In this document: positions 32,785 through 41,686 of the stretch, piece by piece
Layout of the letters: every line of letters begins with the position of its first letter
Numbering within the stretch: the first letter of the stretch is position 1
Origin: Microvirga sp. KLBC 81
GTDB lineage: Bacteria > Pseudomonadota > Alphaproteobacteria > Rhizobiales > Beijerinckiaceae
Direction of reading: 5' to 3'
NCBI RefSeq assembly: GCF_003075415.1
Contig: NZ_QDAH01000009.1
Location: 93,267 to 157,266 of the forward strand
Length of the DNA: 64,000 nucleotides
Program-made: the position numbers and the translations under genes
The notes under the pieces: model-generated
Databases searched by the model: none
What the model was told of the DNA's origin: nothing
Seen by the model: only the letters and a program-made list of their open reading frames with translations

Positions 32785-35550
32785 TCAGGCGCTCTTTCGC
32801 CAAGGCTCCACCTGATCCACCATCCTTTCGATCTCCACATCGAAGCGGGTGGCGGGTTGAGGCTGGAAGTTGAGAACCTGCTGCCACATGGCCTCGACAT
32901 CCGTCGGGGTGAGCACCACGAGGTCGCCCGGCTGCGCCATGCGCAAGCAGAGATCCGCAGCCTCGTCCTCTTCGAGAATCCGTTTGATCCGCTCCTCGGG
33001 GAATCCGACGGCCAGTGCGCCTTCGGCGAGCAGAGTGACGATCTCGCCGGGCTGGCGGCCACGCCGGGCAGGATCCTCGCGGAAGATGATCTCGTCGAAG
33101 TAGCGCGTCGCCAGCGCGCCCATGACCCGCATGTCGTCGTCGCGGCGGTCGCCGGGAATGTTGATCATGCCGATCACGCGTTGATGGTGCGGGCGCAGCT
33201 TGAGGATGAGATCGCCGAGGGCCTGGAGGCCCGCCGGGTTGTGCGCATAGTCGAGGATCACCCGGAAGCCGTGCCCATCGAACACGTTGAGGCGGCCAGG
33301 ACTGTGCGCGAATGAGCTGGTGTAGGTGGACAAAGCCATGCGAATGACATTGACCGGCACGCCCTGCGCATAGGCCATGGCCACGGCTCCCATGGCATTC
33401 TGCACGTTGAATTCCGCCAGGCCATCGAGGGTGGCCGGAATTTCGGCCGCTCGCATCACGTGGATGCTGTCACCATCGTCGTGGATCACGATCTCGCCGC
33501 CGAGGGAGCGTCCAGGCTCGCGCACGACGGCAAAGCCGCCATCCTCGATGTGCTCTCGCAGGAAGTCGGGCATGTCGGCACCGCCACGCAGCGAGAAATA
33601 GCCGATCCTCCCGCCGGCGCGACGGCTCATGCCGACGGTGAGCGGATCGTCGGCGTTGAGGATGCTCGTGCCGTTCCGGCGCACGGCCTCGACCACAACG
33701 GACTTGACCCAGGCGAGGTCCTCGGCGGTGTCGACGCCCTTGAGCCCCAGGTGATCCGACTGGATGTTGGTGACGAGACCGACATCGCATTCCGAGAAGC
33801 CGAGGCCCTCACGCAGGATGCCGCCACGGGCGGTTTCCAGAACCGCCACGTCCACGGTCGGATCGCGCAGCACCACGCGGGCGCTCCACGGCCCGGAGGC
33901 ATCCGTCTCCATCACCCGGTCATTGTTCACGTAGATGCCGGTCGTCGAGGTGAGGCCCACATTCAGCCCATGAGCCCGCAGGATATGACCCACCATGCGG
34001 CAGGTCGTGGATTTGCCATTGGTGCCCGTGACTGCGAGGATCGGGATGCGTGTGGGCGTGCCGCGCGGGAAGAGCATGTCGATCACCGGCCGAGCCACGT
34101 TGCGCGGCCGTCCTTCGGAGGGCTGCAGGTGCATGCGGAAGCCTGGTGCGGCATTGACCTCGATGATCCCGCCACCGGTCTCGTGCACCGAACGTGCGAT
34201 ATCGGGAGCGATGAAATCGATGCCGGCAACGTCGAGACCCACGGCCTGCGCGGCGCGGCGCGCGATCAAGACGTTGTCGGGATGAATGTCGTCCGTGCGG
34301 TCGAGGGCCGTTCCACCCGTCGAGAGATTGGCGGTATCGCAGAGACAGACGACCTGGCCGGCTTCGGGGATGCTCTCAGGCGTCAGGCCTGCTTTCGCCA
34401 GAAAGGCGAGCACATGATCGTTGAGGGTGATGCGGGTCATGGCGTTCTCATGGCCCTCGCCGCGACGCGGATCGCGGTTGACCTCCTCCACGAGCGCGGC
34501 AATGCTGTGCCGCCCGTCGCCCACCACATGCGCGGGCACACGCTCGGCCACGGCGACGACTTCGCCGTTCACCACGAGGATGCGATAGTCGCGTCCCTTG
34601 AAGCAGCTCTCGACGATCATGCGGCGGGAATGGCGCGCGGCCTCCGCAAAGGCTTGCGTGACCTCCTCCGGCGTCGACAGATCGATGCTCACGCCACGTC
34701 CGTGATTGCCGTCGAGGGGCTTCACCACGACCGGGTAGCCGATCCACTCTGCCGCATGCACGGCCTCCTCTGCGCTGCGCACGACCTCGCCTTTCGGAAC
34801 GGGAAGGCCTGAATCGGCGAGGAGCGCCTTCGTCAGGTCCTTGTCGCCCGCTGCGTCGGTGGCGATGGAGGAGGTGAAGCTCGTGATGCTGGCGCGGATA
34901 CGCTTCTGATAACGGCCGGTCCCGAGCTGCACAAGGCTTTGATCGTCAAGGCGCATGACCGGGATGCCGCGACGCTCGGCCTCCTGCACGAGGGAGAGCG
35001 TCGTCGGCCCAAGCGCCTTGCGGCGATGCACATATTTGAGCGCAGCGAGCGCGGCCTGCAGATCGAAAGCGGCCTGGAGTGCAGGTTCCTCCTCGTCCTT
35101 GTAGATGCGGTCGAGCCCTTGAACGCCCTGCATCTCGGCCGGGAGAAGCGAGTCCACGAGCTGGAGCGCGAGGCGTCCGGCGAGAAGGCCCGTCTCCTCT
35201 TCTTCGTAGACGTACATGACGTTGTAGACACCGGGCTCACCACGCACGGAGCGCGTCTTGCCGCGCGTCGCGCGAAGGCCCATGAGCGACTGAAGCTCGA
35301 TGGCGACGTGCTCGGCCACATGGCCAAGCCAGGTTCCTTCCTCGAGACGCCTCACGAAGCCGCCAGGCTCGTGGAAGCAGCAGCCATGCTGGTGCAACCC
35401 CGGCAGCAGGGCGAGGAGCCGTTCGGTGAAATGGGGAAGGCGGTCGGAGGGCCACTCCTCCAGCGAGCCGAGATCGAGCTTGATCCGGATCATGGGCGTC
35501 AGGCTGTAAAGGTGAGGTCCGCGATAGACGCCCTTCTCGATGACGCGCAT
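32785..35550 (-). CDS. cphA: Cyanophycin synthetase
   Basis: ATP-dependent ligase that builds multi-L-arginyl-poly-L-aspartate, a nitrogen and carbon reserve. With the start at 35550 (MRVIEKGVYRGPHLYS, the conserved N-terminus) the product has 921 residues. Domain order: N-terminal domain to about 160, ATP-grasp domain with VVVKPLDGNHGRGVS (about 240-480, adds Asp) and a Mur-ligase-like domain with the P-loop VTGTNGKSTT near 498 and DYAHNPAGL near 760 (adds Arg). Two longer starts exist: a GTG at 35658 with an ideal GAGGAG site and the ATG at 35673. Operon with cphB. Confidence 0.94.
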   Translation of the reverse strand: MRVIEKGVYRGPHLYSLTPMIRIKLDLGSLEEWPSDRLPHFTERLLALLPGLHQHGCCFHEPGGFVRRLEEGTWLGHVAEHVAIELQSLMGLRATRGKTRSVRGEPGVYNVMYVYEEEETGLLAGRLALQLVDSLLPAEMQGVQGLDRIYKDEEEPALQAAFDLQAALAALKYVHRRKALGPTTLSLVQEAERRGIPVMRLDDQSLVQLGTGRYQKRIRASITSFTSSIATDAAGDKDLTKALLADSGLPVPKGEVVRSAEEAVHAAEWIGYPVVVKPLDGNHGRGVSIDLSTPEEVTQAFAEAARHSRRMIVESCFKGRDYRILVVNGEVVAVAERVPAHVVGDGRHSIAALVEEVNRDPRRGEGHENAMTRITLNDHVLAFLAKAGLTPESIPEAGQVVCLCDTANLSTGGTALDRTDDIHPDNVLIARRAAQAVGLDVAGIDFIAPDIARSVHETGGGIIEVNAAPGFRMHLQPSEGRPRNVARPVIDMLFPRGTPTRIPILAVTGTNGKSTTCRMVGHILRAHGLNVGLTSTTGIYVNNDRVMETDASGPWSARVVLRDPTVDVAVLETARGGILREGLGFSECDVGLVTNIQSDHLGLKGVDTAEDLAWVKSVVVEAVRRNGTSILNADDPLTVGMSRRAGGRIGYFSLRGGADMPDFLREHIEDGGFAVVREPGRSLGGEIVIHDDGDSIHVMRAAEIPATLDGLAEFNVQNAMGAVAMAYAQGVPVNVIRMALSTYTSSFAHSPGRLNVFDGHGFRVILDYAHNPAGLQALGDLILKLRPHHQRVIGMINIPGDRRDDDMRVMGALATRYFDEIIFREDPARRGRQPGEIVTLLAEGALAVGFPEERIKRILEEDEAADLCLRMAQPGDLVVLTPTDVEAMWQQVLNFQPQPATRFDVEIERMVDQVEPWRKSA

Positions 35551-35968
35551 GGGCTTTGCGACCTCACCGGATGTTTGGGCTTTATCGGATTGTTCTCGAT
35601 CAATCTGCTGAGATACGATGTCCGCAGATCCGGCCTGCGCCTGCAAATCTTCACCCACGCTTGAACTCCTCATGGGAACGCGGCAGACGGCTGCGCCCGC
35701 ACGCAACACGTCTTTGCTGTGATTTCGGATTCTTGGTGACTAAGAGCGTTCAAAATGAACCTTGGGACTGCTCAATCCGTGAGCAGAGCCCCTTGTTCCC
35801 AGATGGAACGAAGATTTTCAGATGTTATTTCGTCTGCGATTAACATAAGTAATTTCGGGGTGCCGACGGCTTGATCTTGCGCTCGTCTTGCGCGTCCCCG
35901 AGACAATCGGCGGACGATGCTTGGTTTGCCATGAGAATGACAGGCGGCGTGAGGCCGCCTGTAGAGGT

Positions 35969-36045
35969 TTAGGCTGCGCTCAGGGTGTAGCCGGCCTTGG
36001 CGACGAGGGCGTCGATAGCCGCAGGTCATGTGCTCCACCCTTGAG
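35969..36045 (-). pseudogene. Remnant of a CopZ-like heavy-metal-binding chaperone
   Basis: Two pieces of an HMA-domain protein survive in different frames: an N-terminal part reading SRVEHMTCG (complement of 36018-36045, holding the first Cys of the MxCxxC metal site) and a C-terminal part reading AAIDALVAKAGYTLSAA followed by a TAA stop at 35969. An intact HMA domain has about 65-70 residues; the middle 35-40 codons, including the second Cys, are missing and the junction shifts the frame. The gene is dead. The rest of 35710-36300 holds no gene I can support. Confidence 0.6.
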
Positions 36046-36301
36046 AGCCATGGCAGTCGGGTTACGCTCAACGGTCGTGGCGGCTTGAGAATGAGGGGTG
36101 CTGCATCCGCACATGAGACGAACTCCGATGAGGATCGATCAATGAACGATGCGCCCTCCCGTCGCGGCAAGGTCAGGCAGCCGCCTCGATTTGATCTCGA
36201 GACCATCCCTCAGGCTTCCGAAACACAGTATTTCAGGTTCTCTTTCAGGGGCTTAGGCTTATAATTACAGATGTGAAGTCGTTGCCTTTGAGGAGGCGAC
36301 C

Positions 36302-36604
36302 ATGTCTGCTTCAACTCTTCAGAACACCGTTCCTGCAACTGAGACACACCGGGTCTCGCCGATGAGCCTGATGGCAGCCGGTTGGGCGCTCTCCAGTGCT
36401 CTCATAGGGCTGTTCATTCTCTGCTATCTGGCGACGCTGGTGTGGCCCACGGCCGGGCTCGCTCATGGCTGGATCGAGATCTTCGCATCTCAGCCGGACA
36501 ATCTCCCGCGCAGCTTTGCCGAGGGCGTGATCGGCAGCTTGGCCGCTGCCTGGATCACGGTGGTACTGTTCGTGCCGGTTTACAATCGGTTGATCAGACG
36601 CTGA
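36302..36604 (+). CDS. Two-helix membrane protein, DUF5676-like
   Basis: A 100-residue protein with a good ribosome binding site (TTGAGGAGGCGACC). Two membrane segments (about 23-50 and 76-95) flank a conserved-looking AHGWIEIFASQP loop, ending VPVYNRLIRR; this resembles small DUF5676 proteins often found near metal-resistance genes. Function unknown. It lies between a dead copper chaperone and a Spy/CpxP-like gene. Confidence 0.65.
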   Translation: MSASTLQNTVPATETHRVSPMSLMAAGWALSSALIGLFILCYLATLVWPTAGLAHGWIEIFASQPDNLPRSFAEGVIGSLAAAWITVVLFVPVYNRLIRR

Positions 36605-36625
36605 TGAAATGACAGCTGCTGTGCT

Positions 36626-37285
36626 TCAGCGATTGTCCTGATCATCATCGTCGTCATCGTCCCAGTCGCGCATCATGGCACGGCGGCCAGGATCCATCAT
36701 TCCGCGGCCCATCATGGCCCTCGGCATGGAGCGGATGAGGACATGGAGCCGCCGCTTCTGAGCCTCATCGAGTGTCGCGTAGAGCGGAGCGGCTGCGTCG
36801 GCGAGCTTTCGCATGGCCTCGGACCCCTGGCCCATATGGTCCGCCATGGCACGCAGGGTGCCGACGGGGTCCATTCTCATCATGCCCCTGTTCTGGCGCA
36901 TGACCTGCATGTGGGCCATGTGAAGGCGGGCGAGACTTCTCAATGTCTCTTCGACGGGAGGCCACAGCTTCTCCTGTTCGGCGGACAGCCTCAGCCCGGC
37001 CCGGAGAGCCGCAATGTGCGCGTCGGCGAAAGCGCTCATGTCCTCGGCCGAGAAGCGGCCCATCATGCCACCTCTGTCGGATCCCCCCATCATGCGGCTG
37101 TGCATCATGTCCATGCGGGCCTGGGGCATGGTCTGCATCATCTGGCCCATGGGCATCTGAGATCCTGGTTGAGCCTGCTGCGTCACGGCCCCTTCCGGGT
37201 GATGCTGGGCATGGTCGCCGGACGTCTGGGCCAGCGCTGGAGCCGAGAAAGCCATCAGAGCGGCAGCGAATGCAGAGATTTTCAT
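36626..37285 (-). CDS. Periplasmic Spy/CpxP-like protein
   Basis: A 219-residue exported protein: signal peptide MKISAFAAALMAFSAPALAQ, a Met/Gln/His-rich segment (residues 25-75, many Met pairs suitable for copper binding), then a helical LTXXQ-type core (LRLSAEQEKLWPPVEETLRS and TLDEAQKRRLHVLI). The C-terminus is Asp-rich (WDDDDDDDQDNR). The family acts as periplasmic chaperones or metal sensors in envelope stress. The Met-rich stretch and neighbours hint at copper. Strong ribosome binding site AAGGAGGGCGCC. Confidence 0.8.
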   Translation of the reverse strand: MKISAFAAALMAFSAPALAQTSGDHAQHHPEGAVTQQAQPGSQMPMGQMMQTMPQARMDMMHSRMMGGSDRGGMMGRFSAEDMSAFADAHIAALRAGLRLSAEQEKLWPPVEETLRSLARLHMAHMQVMRQNRGMMRMDPVGTLRAMADHMGQGSEAMRKLADAAAPLYATLDEAQKRRLHVLIRSMPRAMMGRGMMDPGRRAMMRDWDDDDDDDQDNR

Positions 37286-37358
37286 GGCGCCCTCCTTGGT
37301 GCCTGAGGTCCGCTGGATTGGAAAACCGGCAAAGGCATTTTTCCGTTTCAAGCCAGCC

Positions 37359-37745
37359 TCAGGCGTTTCCCACAATGCCGGGGAGAGCCCGCGCCAGCGC
37401 ATCCGGACTGAAGGGCTTCTCCCACCGTGGGATGCCCTTATAGCTCGGCGGAATCGAGGATGCATCGTAGCCGGTGGCGAAGACGAACGGAATGCCGCGC
37501 TCGGTCAGCGCATCCGCGACAGCAAAAACTTCCTCGCCACGCAGATTGATGTCGAGGACAGCGGCGTCGATCTGTTCGCCCGAAGAGAGCAGCGCCAGAG
37601 CTCTGTCCTTCTTCGGTATGGGGCCGACCACCTCGGCTCCGATTTTCTGCAAAGCTCTCGCCATGTCGTCGGCGATGAAATACTCGTCCTCGACAACGAG
37701 AACCCGGCACCGCGCGAGCGCTTTTCCCGCAGAAGAGTTCCCCAT
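37359..37745 (-). CDS. Single-domain response regulator
   Basis: A 128-residue receiver domain without output domain: acidic pair VVEDEYF near residue 19, phospho-acceptor Asp65 in AAVLDINLRGE, Thr/Ala switch region FATGYDASS and Lys in WEKPFSPD. Such regulators are frequent partners of HWE/HisKA2 kinases in rhizobia; the kinase gene at 38685-40607 is close but on the other strand. Divergent from the Crp/Fnr gene. Confidence 0.88.
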   Translation of the reverse strand: MGNSSAGKALARCRVLVVEDEYFIADDMARALQKIGAEVVGPIPKKDRALALLSSGEQIDAAVLDINLRGEEVFAVADALTERGIPFVFATGYDASSIPPSYKGIPRWEKPFSPDALARALPGIVGNA

Positions 37746-37883
37746 GGCCTCCTCCTTGTCCGGATTCGTGGGAGCCTTAGCTATCCCTGAAGGGCCCCTC
37801 GGCCGGCCTCTTCGAATAACATACGTTAGGCGTGCACCGTTCCCGGCTCTTTATGCTGCGGCTCCTGAGAGGGCTCCCCGGAG

Positions 37884-38624
37884 ATGGCCATCCACCTGAT
37901 CCGCAAGCTGGAGCATTTTACGAAGCTCTCCAGCGAAGAAAAGACGTCCCTTGAGCGAACGGCTGCGCAGAAAGTGCGTCAGCTCAATCCGCGTGAGGAC
38001 ATCGTCTACGAAGGGGACCGACCATCCCAGATCAACCTGATCCTGGAGGGATGGGCCTGCCGCTACAAGGTGCTGGAGGACGGGCGGCGGCAGATCATGG
38101 GCTATAGCATCCCCGGTGACATCTGCGATATGCGCATGTTCATCCTGAAGGAGATGGATCATTCCATCGGCGCGATCACGCCTGTCTCTCTGGCGGAAAT
38201 TCCGAAGGATACGATCATCGAGCTGACCGACACCTATCCGCGCCTCAGCCGCGCCTTCTGGTGGGATTCGCTGGTGGAGAATGCGATCTCCCGGGAATGG
38301 ATCGTCAACAACAGCCAGCGCGAGGCGACGGAGCGCATGGCCCATCTGTTCTGCGAGCTTTTTATCCGCCTGCGCATGGTCGGGCTCACCAGGGACCACA
38401 GCTGCGAAATCCCCGTGACACAGGCGGATCTTGGCGAGACGCTCGGCCTCTCGACGGTTCATGTGAACCGCACGCTCCAGGAACTACGGGCCTCGAATCT
38501 CATCGTCCTGAAGGGAAAGGCCCTCACCATTCCGGACCTTGAGGCTCTGCAGGAAGTTGCCTTGTTCAACGACAACTACCTGCACCTCAACCGCGATGGG
38601 CATGAGATGGATGCCAATGAATGA
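37884..38624 (+). CDS. Crp/Fnr-family transcriptional regulator (second copy)
   Basis: A 246-residue paralogue of the regulator at 5594-6313, with the same layout: sensor barrel (residues 15-140) and winged helix with LGLSTVHVNRTLQELRASN near 200. It lacks Fnr-type cysteine ligands. Placed between a single-domain response regulator and a PAS-HWE kinase gene (60 bp upstream of it), so it is probably part of a stress-signalling cluster. Confidence 0.9.
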   Translation: MAIHLIRKLEHFTKLSSEEKTSLERTAAQKVRQLNPREDIVYEGDRPSQINLILEGWACRYKVLEDGRRQIMGYSIPGDICDMRMFILKEMDHSIGAITPVSLAEIPKDTIIELTDTYPRLSRAFWWDSLVENAISREWIVNNSQREATERMAHLFCELFIRLRMVGLTRDHSCEIPVTQADLGETLGLSTVHVNRTLQELRASNLIVLKGKALTIPDLEALQEVALFNDNYLHLNRDGHEMDANE

Positions 38625-38684
38625 TGAGGAGCGAAGACCTGATCGTGCTGAAGCGTCGTCGTGCCGATCGGGTGAGGTGAGCGT

Positions 38685-40607
38685 ATGCAGCAGGTTGCCG
38701 CTGACAGAACCTCTTGGCCGCCCGGCAACGGCGAGATGGCTAAACGCATGCGCGCGCACGACTGGGCTGCGACGCCGCTCGGGCCCATCGACACCTGGCC
38801 TGCGGAGCTGAAATCAGCGGCAGCCCTCGTGCTGGATTCCGGCTTTCCAGCCGCTCTGATCTGGGGACCGGATCTCGTTACCATCTACAACGATGCCTTC
38901 CGCCCCATCCTAGGAGACAAGCCCGAGGCGCTCGGCCGCTCCTTTGCGGAGATCTGGAGCGAGGCCTGGCACGAGATCGGACCCATCGCCGAGCGCGCGC
39001 TTGCCGGCCAATCGACGTCCATCGAGGATTACCCGCTCGTCATCAACCGCTCGGGCAAGCCGGAGCAGGCCTACTTCACCTTCTCCTACAGTCCCGTTCG
39101 CGCCGCCGACGGATCGGTCCTCGGCATGATCGATACGGTGGTCGAGACGACTCGCAAGGTGCGTGCCGAGGTCGCCTTGCGCGCAAGCGAGGAGCGGATG
39201 CGGCTGGCGATGCAATCCGCCGGATTTTATCTCTGGGAGATCGACGTTGCGACCGGCAAGGTGACCTTCTCCGAAAACGTCGATGAGGTCACTGGATTCG
39301 CGACCGATCAGCAATCGCCCGACCTGATGACGCGCATCGCTGAACTCATCGCCCCCGAGGAGAGGGATCGACAGAGAGAAGCGACGCTGCGTGCCATGCG
39401 AGGCGAGGCGGAATTCCACGAGGTGACGCGCGTCATCAACCCGGATTCCGGAGAGCCGATCTGGCTCGAAGAGCACGGCACTCTCATCAATAGTCCAGAC
39501 GGAACGCCGCAGCGGCTCGTCGGCGTGGGCATGAACATCACCGACCGCAAGCGCGCCGAGGCGGCGCTGCGCGAGAGCGAGGAGCGGTTCCGCCTGATCG
39601 TCGAGAGCGCGCGCAACTACGCCATCCTCATCACCGACCCGCAGGACCGGATCACCGACTGGTTTGCCGGGGCTGCTTTCGTTTTCGGGTGGAGCGCGGA
39701 GGAGATCATCGGCCAGCCCGGAAGCATCCTGTTCACGGAGCAGGATCGTGAAGCAGGCGAGCCCGAAAGGGAAATCGAGACGGCTCGCACCAAGGGCTTT
39801 GCTCAGGACGTGCGCTGGCATCTGCGCAAGGACGGCAGACAGGTCTTCATTGAAGGCAGCGTGGCGGCCCTGAGGCGGCCGGACGGCAGCCTCCAGGGCT
39901 TTCTCAAGATCGGTCAGGACACCACGGAGCGTCAGGCCTATGAGCAAACGCTGAGGGCCAGCGAGCGCCACGCCAAGCTGCTGCTGGCGGAGTTGCAGCA
40001 TCGCGTGAGAAACACGCTCGGCGTGATCCGCTCCATTGCCCGCCGAACGGCAGCCACCAGCGCGACGCCAGAGGACTACGCCATGCATCTCGAAGGGCGC
40101 ATCGATGCCTTCGCCCGCGTGCAGGCGGCCGTCACGCGCAATCCTTTGGCGGGCGTTGATCTCGAAATACTCGTGGCTGACGAACTGCGCGCAGTCACCG
40201 CCCATGAAGGCGAGCAGGTGAAGAGCATCTCCGGCCCCGCAATGCGTCTTCAGCCCAAGCCCGCCGAGACGTTTGCGCTCGCGATCCACGAGCTGGCGAC
40301 GAATGCGGTGAAATATGGCGCGCTTTCGATCCCGGAGGGGCGCATCGCGGTGACCTGGACCATCGACCGGTCGGGAGACGAGCCGCGGCTCGTCTTTCAG
40401 TGGATTGAGACGAGGGTGCGGCTCTCGAGTGACAAGTCGCGGCGGCGCGGGTTCGGCACCGAGCTGATCGAGCGCACCCTGGGCTATGAGCTTGGCAGCG
40501 AGGCGGAGCTGGATTTCACGCCACACGGTCTTCACTGCACCATCACACTCCCATTGGACGACCACCTCTTCATTCTCGACCGGGAGCGCCGCAATCACGT
40601 CCAGTAG
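38685..40607 (+). CDS. PAS-domain sensor histidine kinase, HWE family
   Basis: A 640-residue soluble kinase without membrane segments. Three PAS-type domains are visible: residues about 30-155 (PAAL IWGPDLVTIYNDAFRPI region), 165-290 and 300-425 (ITDWFAGAAFVFGWSAEEI). Then the HWE dimerisation/phosphotransfer motif ELQHRVRNTLGVIRSIARR with His439, and an ATPase domain with the N-box ALAIHELATNAVKYGALS and the late FGTELIERTLGYEL. The HWE class is typical of rhizobia and often senses light, redox or small ligands via PAS; the first PAS could bind haem or flavin but shows no LOV cysteine motif. Confidence 0.92.
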   Translation: MQQVAADRTSWPPGNGEMAKRMRAHDWAATPLGPIDTWPAELKSAAALVLDSGFPAALIWGPDLVTIYNDAFRPILGDKPEALGRSFAEIWSEAWHEIGPIAERALAGQSTSIEDYPLVINRSGKPEQAYFTFSYSPVRAADGSVLGMIDTVVETTRKVRAEVALRASEERMRLAMQSAGFYLWEIDVATGKVTFSENVDEVTGFATDQQSPDLMTRIAELIAPEERDRQREATLRAMRGEAEFHEVTRVINPDSGEPIWLEEHGTLINSPDGTPQRLVGVGMNITDRKRAEAALRESEERFRLIVESARNYAILITDPQDRITDWFAGAAFVFGWSAEEIIGQPGSILFTEQDREAGEPEREIETARTKGFAQDVRWHLRKDGRQVFIEGSVAALRRPDGSLQGFLKIGQDTTERQAYEQTLRASERHAKLLLAELQHRVRNTLGVIRSIARRTAATSATPEDYAMHLEGRIDAFARVQAAVTRNPLAGVDLEILVADELRAVTAHEGEQVKSISGPAMRLQPKPAETFALAIHELATNAVKYGALSIPEGRIAVTWTIDRSGDEPRLVFQWIETRVRLSSDKSRRRGFGTELIERTLGYELGSEAELDFTPHGLHCTITLPLDDHLFILDRERRNHVQ

Positions 40608-40678
40608 CCTCTCCGCATTCGCGCCTGAGCGCGAGGTGTGTAAGATGACGGCTTCCATGATGAGGGAATGCGAGCGCG

Positions 40679-41434
40679 ATGGAGAAAGACCCGACTTTAC
40701 CGGTGGATGGCGAGGCGCGGCATCTCGCCAAGCGGCTGATGCGCACCGCCCGCTCGGGGGCGCTGGCGACGAACGGGGCCGGGAACGGCATGCCCTTCGC
40801 CAGCCTCGTGGCGGTGGGAACGGATCTCGACGGCTCGCCGGTGATCCTCACCTCCCGGCTCTCGATCCATACCCGCCTGCTCGTCGCCGATCCGCGCTGC
40901 TCGCTGCTGCTCTCCGCCATCGGCAAGGGCGATCCCCTTGCTCATCCCCGCCTCACCCTGCTCGCTGAAGCCGAGCAGCTCGAGCCCGGCTCGGACAAGG
41001 CGCAACAGGTGCGCCGCCGCTACCTGCTGCAGCATCCCAAGGCTGCTCTCTATGTCGACTTTCCCGATTTCGCCTTCTGGCGCCTGAACGTCACCTCGGG
41101 CAGCCTCAACGGCGGCTTCGGCCGCGCCTACCGCATGGCTGCTGAGGATCTGCTCACCGACTTTTCCGCCTTCCCCGGTTTTGCCGAGCTGGAGGCTGGA
41201 GCCGTCGAGCACATGAACGAGGACCATGCCGAGGCGGTGGCGCTCTACGCGACGAGGCTGTGCGGGGCGAGGGAGGGGGCGTGGCGGCTGATCGGCATCG
41301 ATCCGGAAGGCCTCCAGCTGGCACTGGGCGACGAGCTGCTGCGGCTCACCTTCCCGACCCCACTGAAAGGCCCTGAGGAGCTGCGTCCCAGGCTCGTGCA
41401 ACTCGCCCAGGAAGCGCGGGCTCAAAGCGGCTGA
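40679..41434 (+). CDS. HugZ-like pyridoxamine-phosphate-oxidase-fold protein with DUF2470 domain
   Basis: A 251-residue protein: N-terminal split-barrel FMN/haem-binding domain (residues about 12-150; SGALATNGAGNGMPFASLV and SRLSIHTRLLVADPRCSLL) and a C-terminal DUF2470 domain (AGAVEHMNEDHAEAVALYA near residue 180). This combination is the HugZ family; some members degrade haem, others bind flavin. Given Irr nearby this may relate to haem or redox metabolism, but the distance is large. Good open frame with no close partners. Confidence 0.85.
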   Translation: MEKDPTLPVDGEARHLAKRLMRTARSGALATNGAGNGMPFASLVAVGTDLDGSPVILTSRLSIHTRLLVADPRCSLLLSAIGKGDPLAHPRLTLLAEAEQLEPGSDKAQQVRRRYLLQHPKAALYVDFPDFAFWRLNVTSGSLNGGFGRAYRMAAEDLLTDFSAFPGFAELEAGAVEHMNEDHAEAVALYATRLCGAREGAWRLIGIDPEGLQLALGDELLRLTFPTPLKGPEELRPRLVQLAQEARAQSG

Positions 41435-41466
41435 GAGTTTGGCTTGGATCAGGAGGCTCTCCCGAG

Positions 41467-41548
41467 CCTCACCCTGAGGAGCGAGCTTGCTCGCGTCTCG
41501 AAGCCTCATCCTGAGGAGCAGCCACGGCTGCGTCTCGAAGGACGAGGC
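41467..41548. repeat. Two tandem units of the CCTCATCCTGAGGAGC palindromic repeat
   Basis: Unit one at 41467-41503 and unit two at 41504-41548 begin CCTCACCCTGAGGAGC and CCTCATCCTGAGGAGC and both contain the GCGTCTCGAAG arm. Unit two folds as a hairpin closed by CCTC / GAGG. Elements of this type are abundant between genes in Bradyrhizobium, Rhodopseudomonas and relatives. A separate hairpin (GAGGCTC/GAGCCTC, 41453-41470) precedes it and may end the HugZ-like gene transcript. Confidence 0.7.
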
Positions 41549-41686
41549 TTAAGATCAATGACAACCTTTCAGGAGTTGCCCTGAGGCATCTTAGGCCTTG
41601 CCAGGGACAAGCTCGGATAGCATCAAGGATCAGGGTCGCGCGAAACCTCCGGCCCGATCTGCCGATCCATCTCACCGTTCGCCTCG

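Noticed and set aside
35772..36206. Minus-strand frame crossing the copper-chaperone remnant
   Set aside because: It includes only one of the two HMA pieces in frame and otherwise has arginine-rich shadow composition; explained better by the pseudogene.
36141..36263. 40-codon frame beginning MNDAPSRRGK
   Set aside because: No ribosome binding site and no recognisable fold; it overlaps the likely promoter of the 36302 gene.
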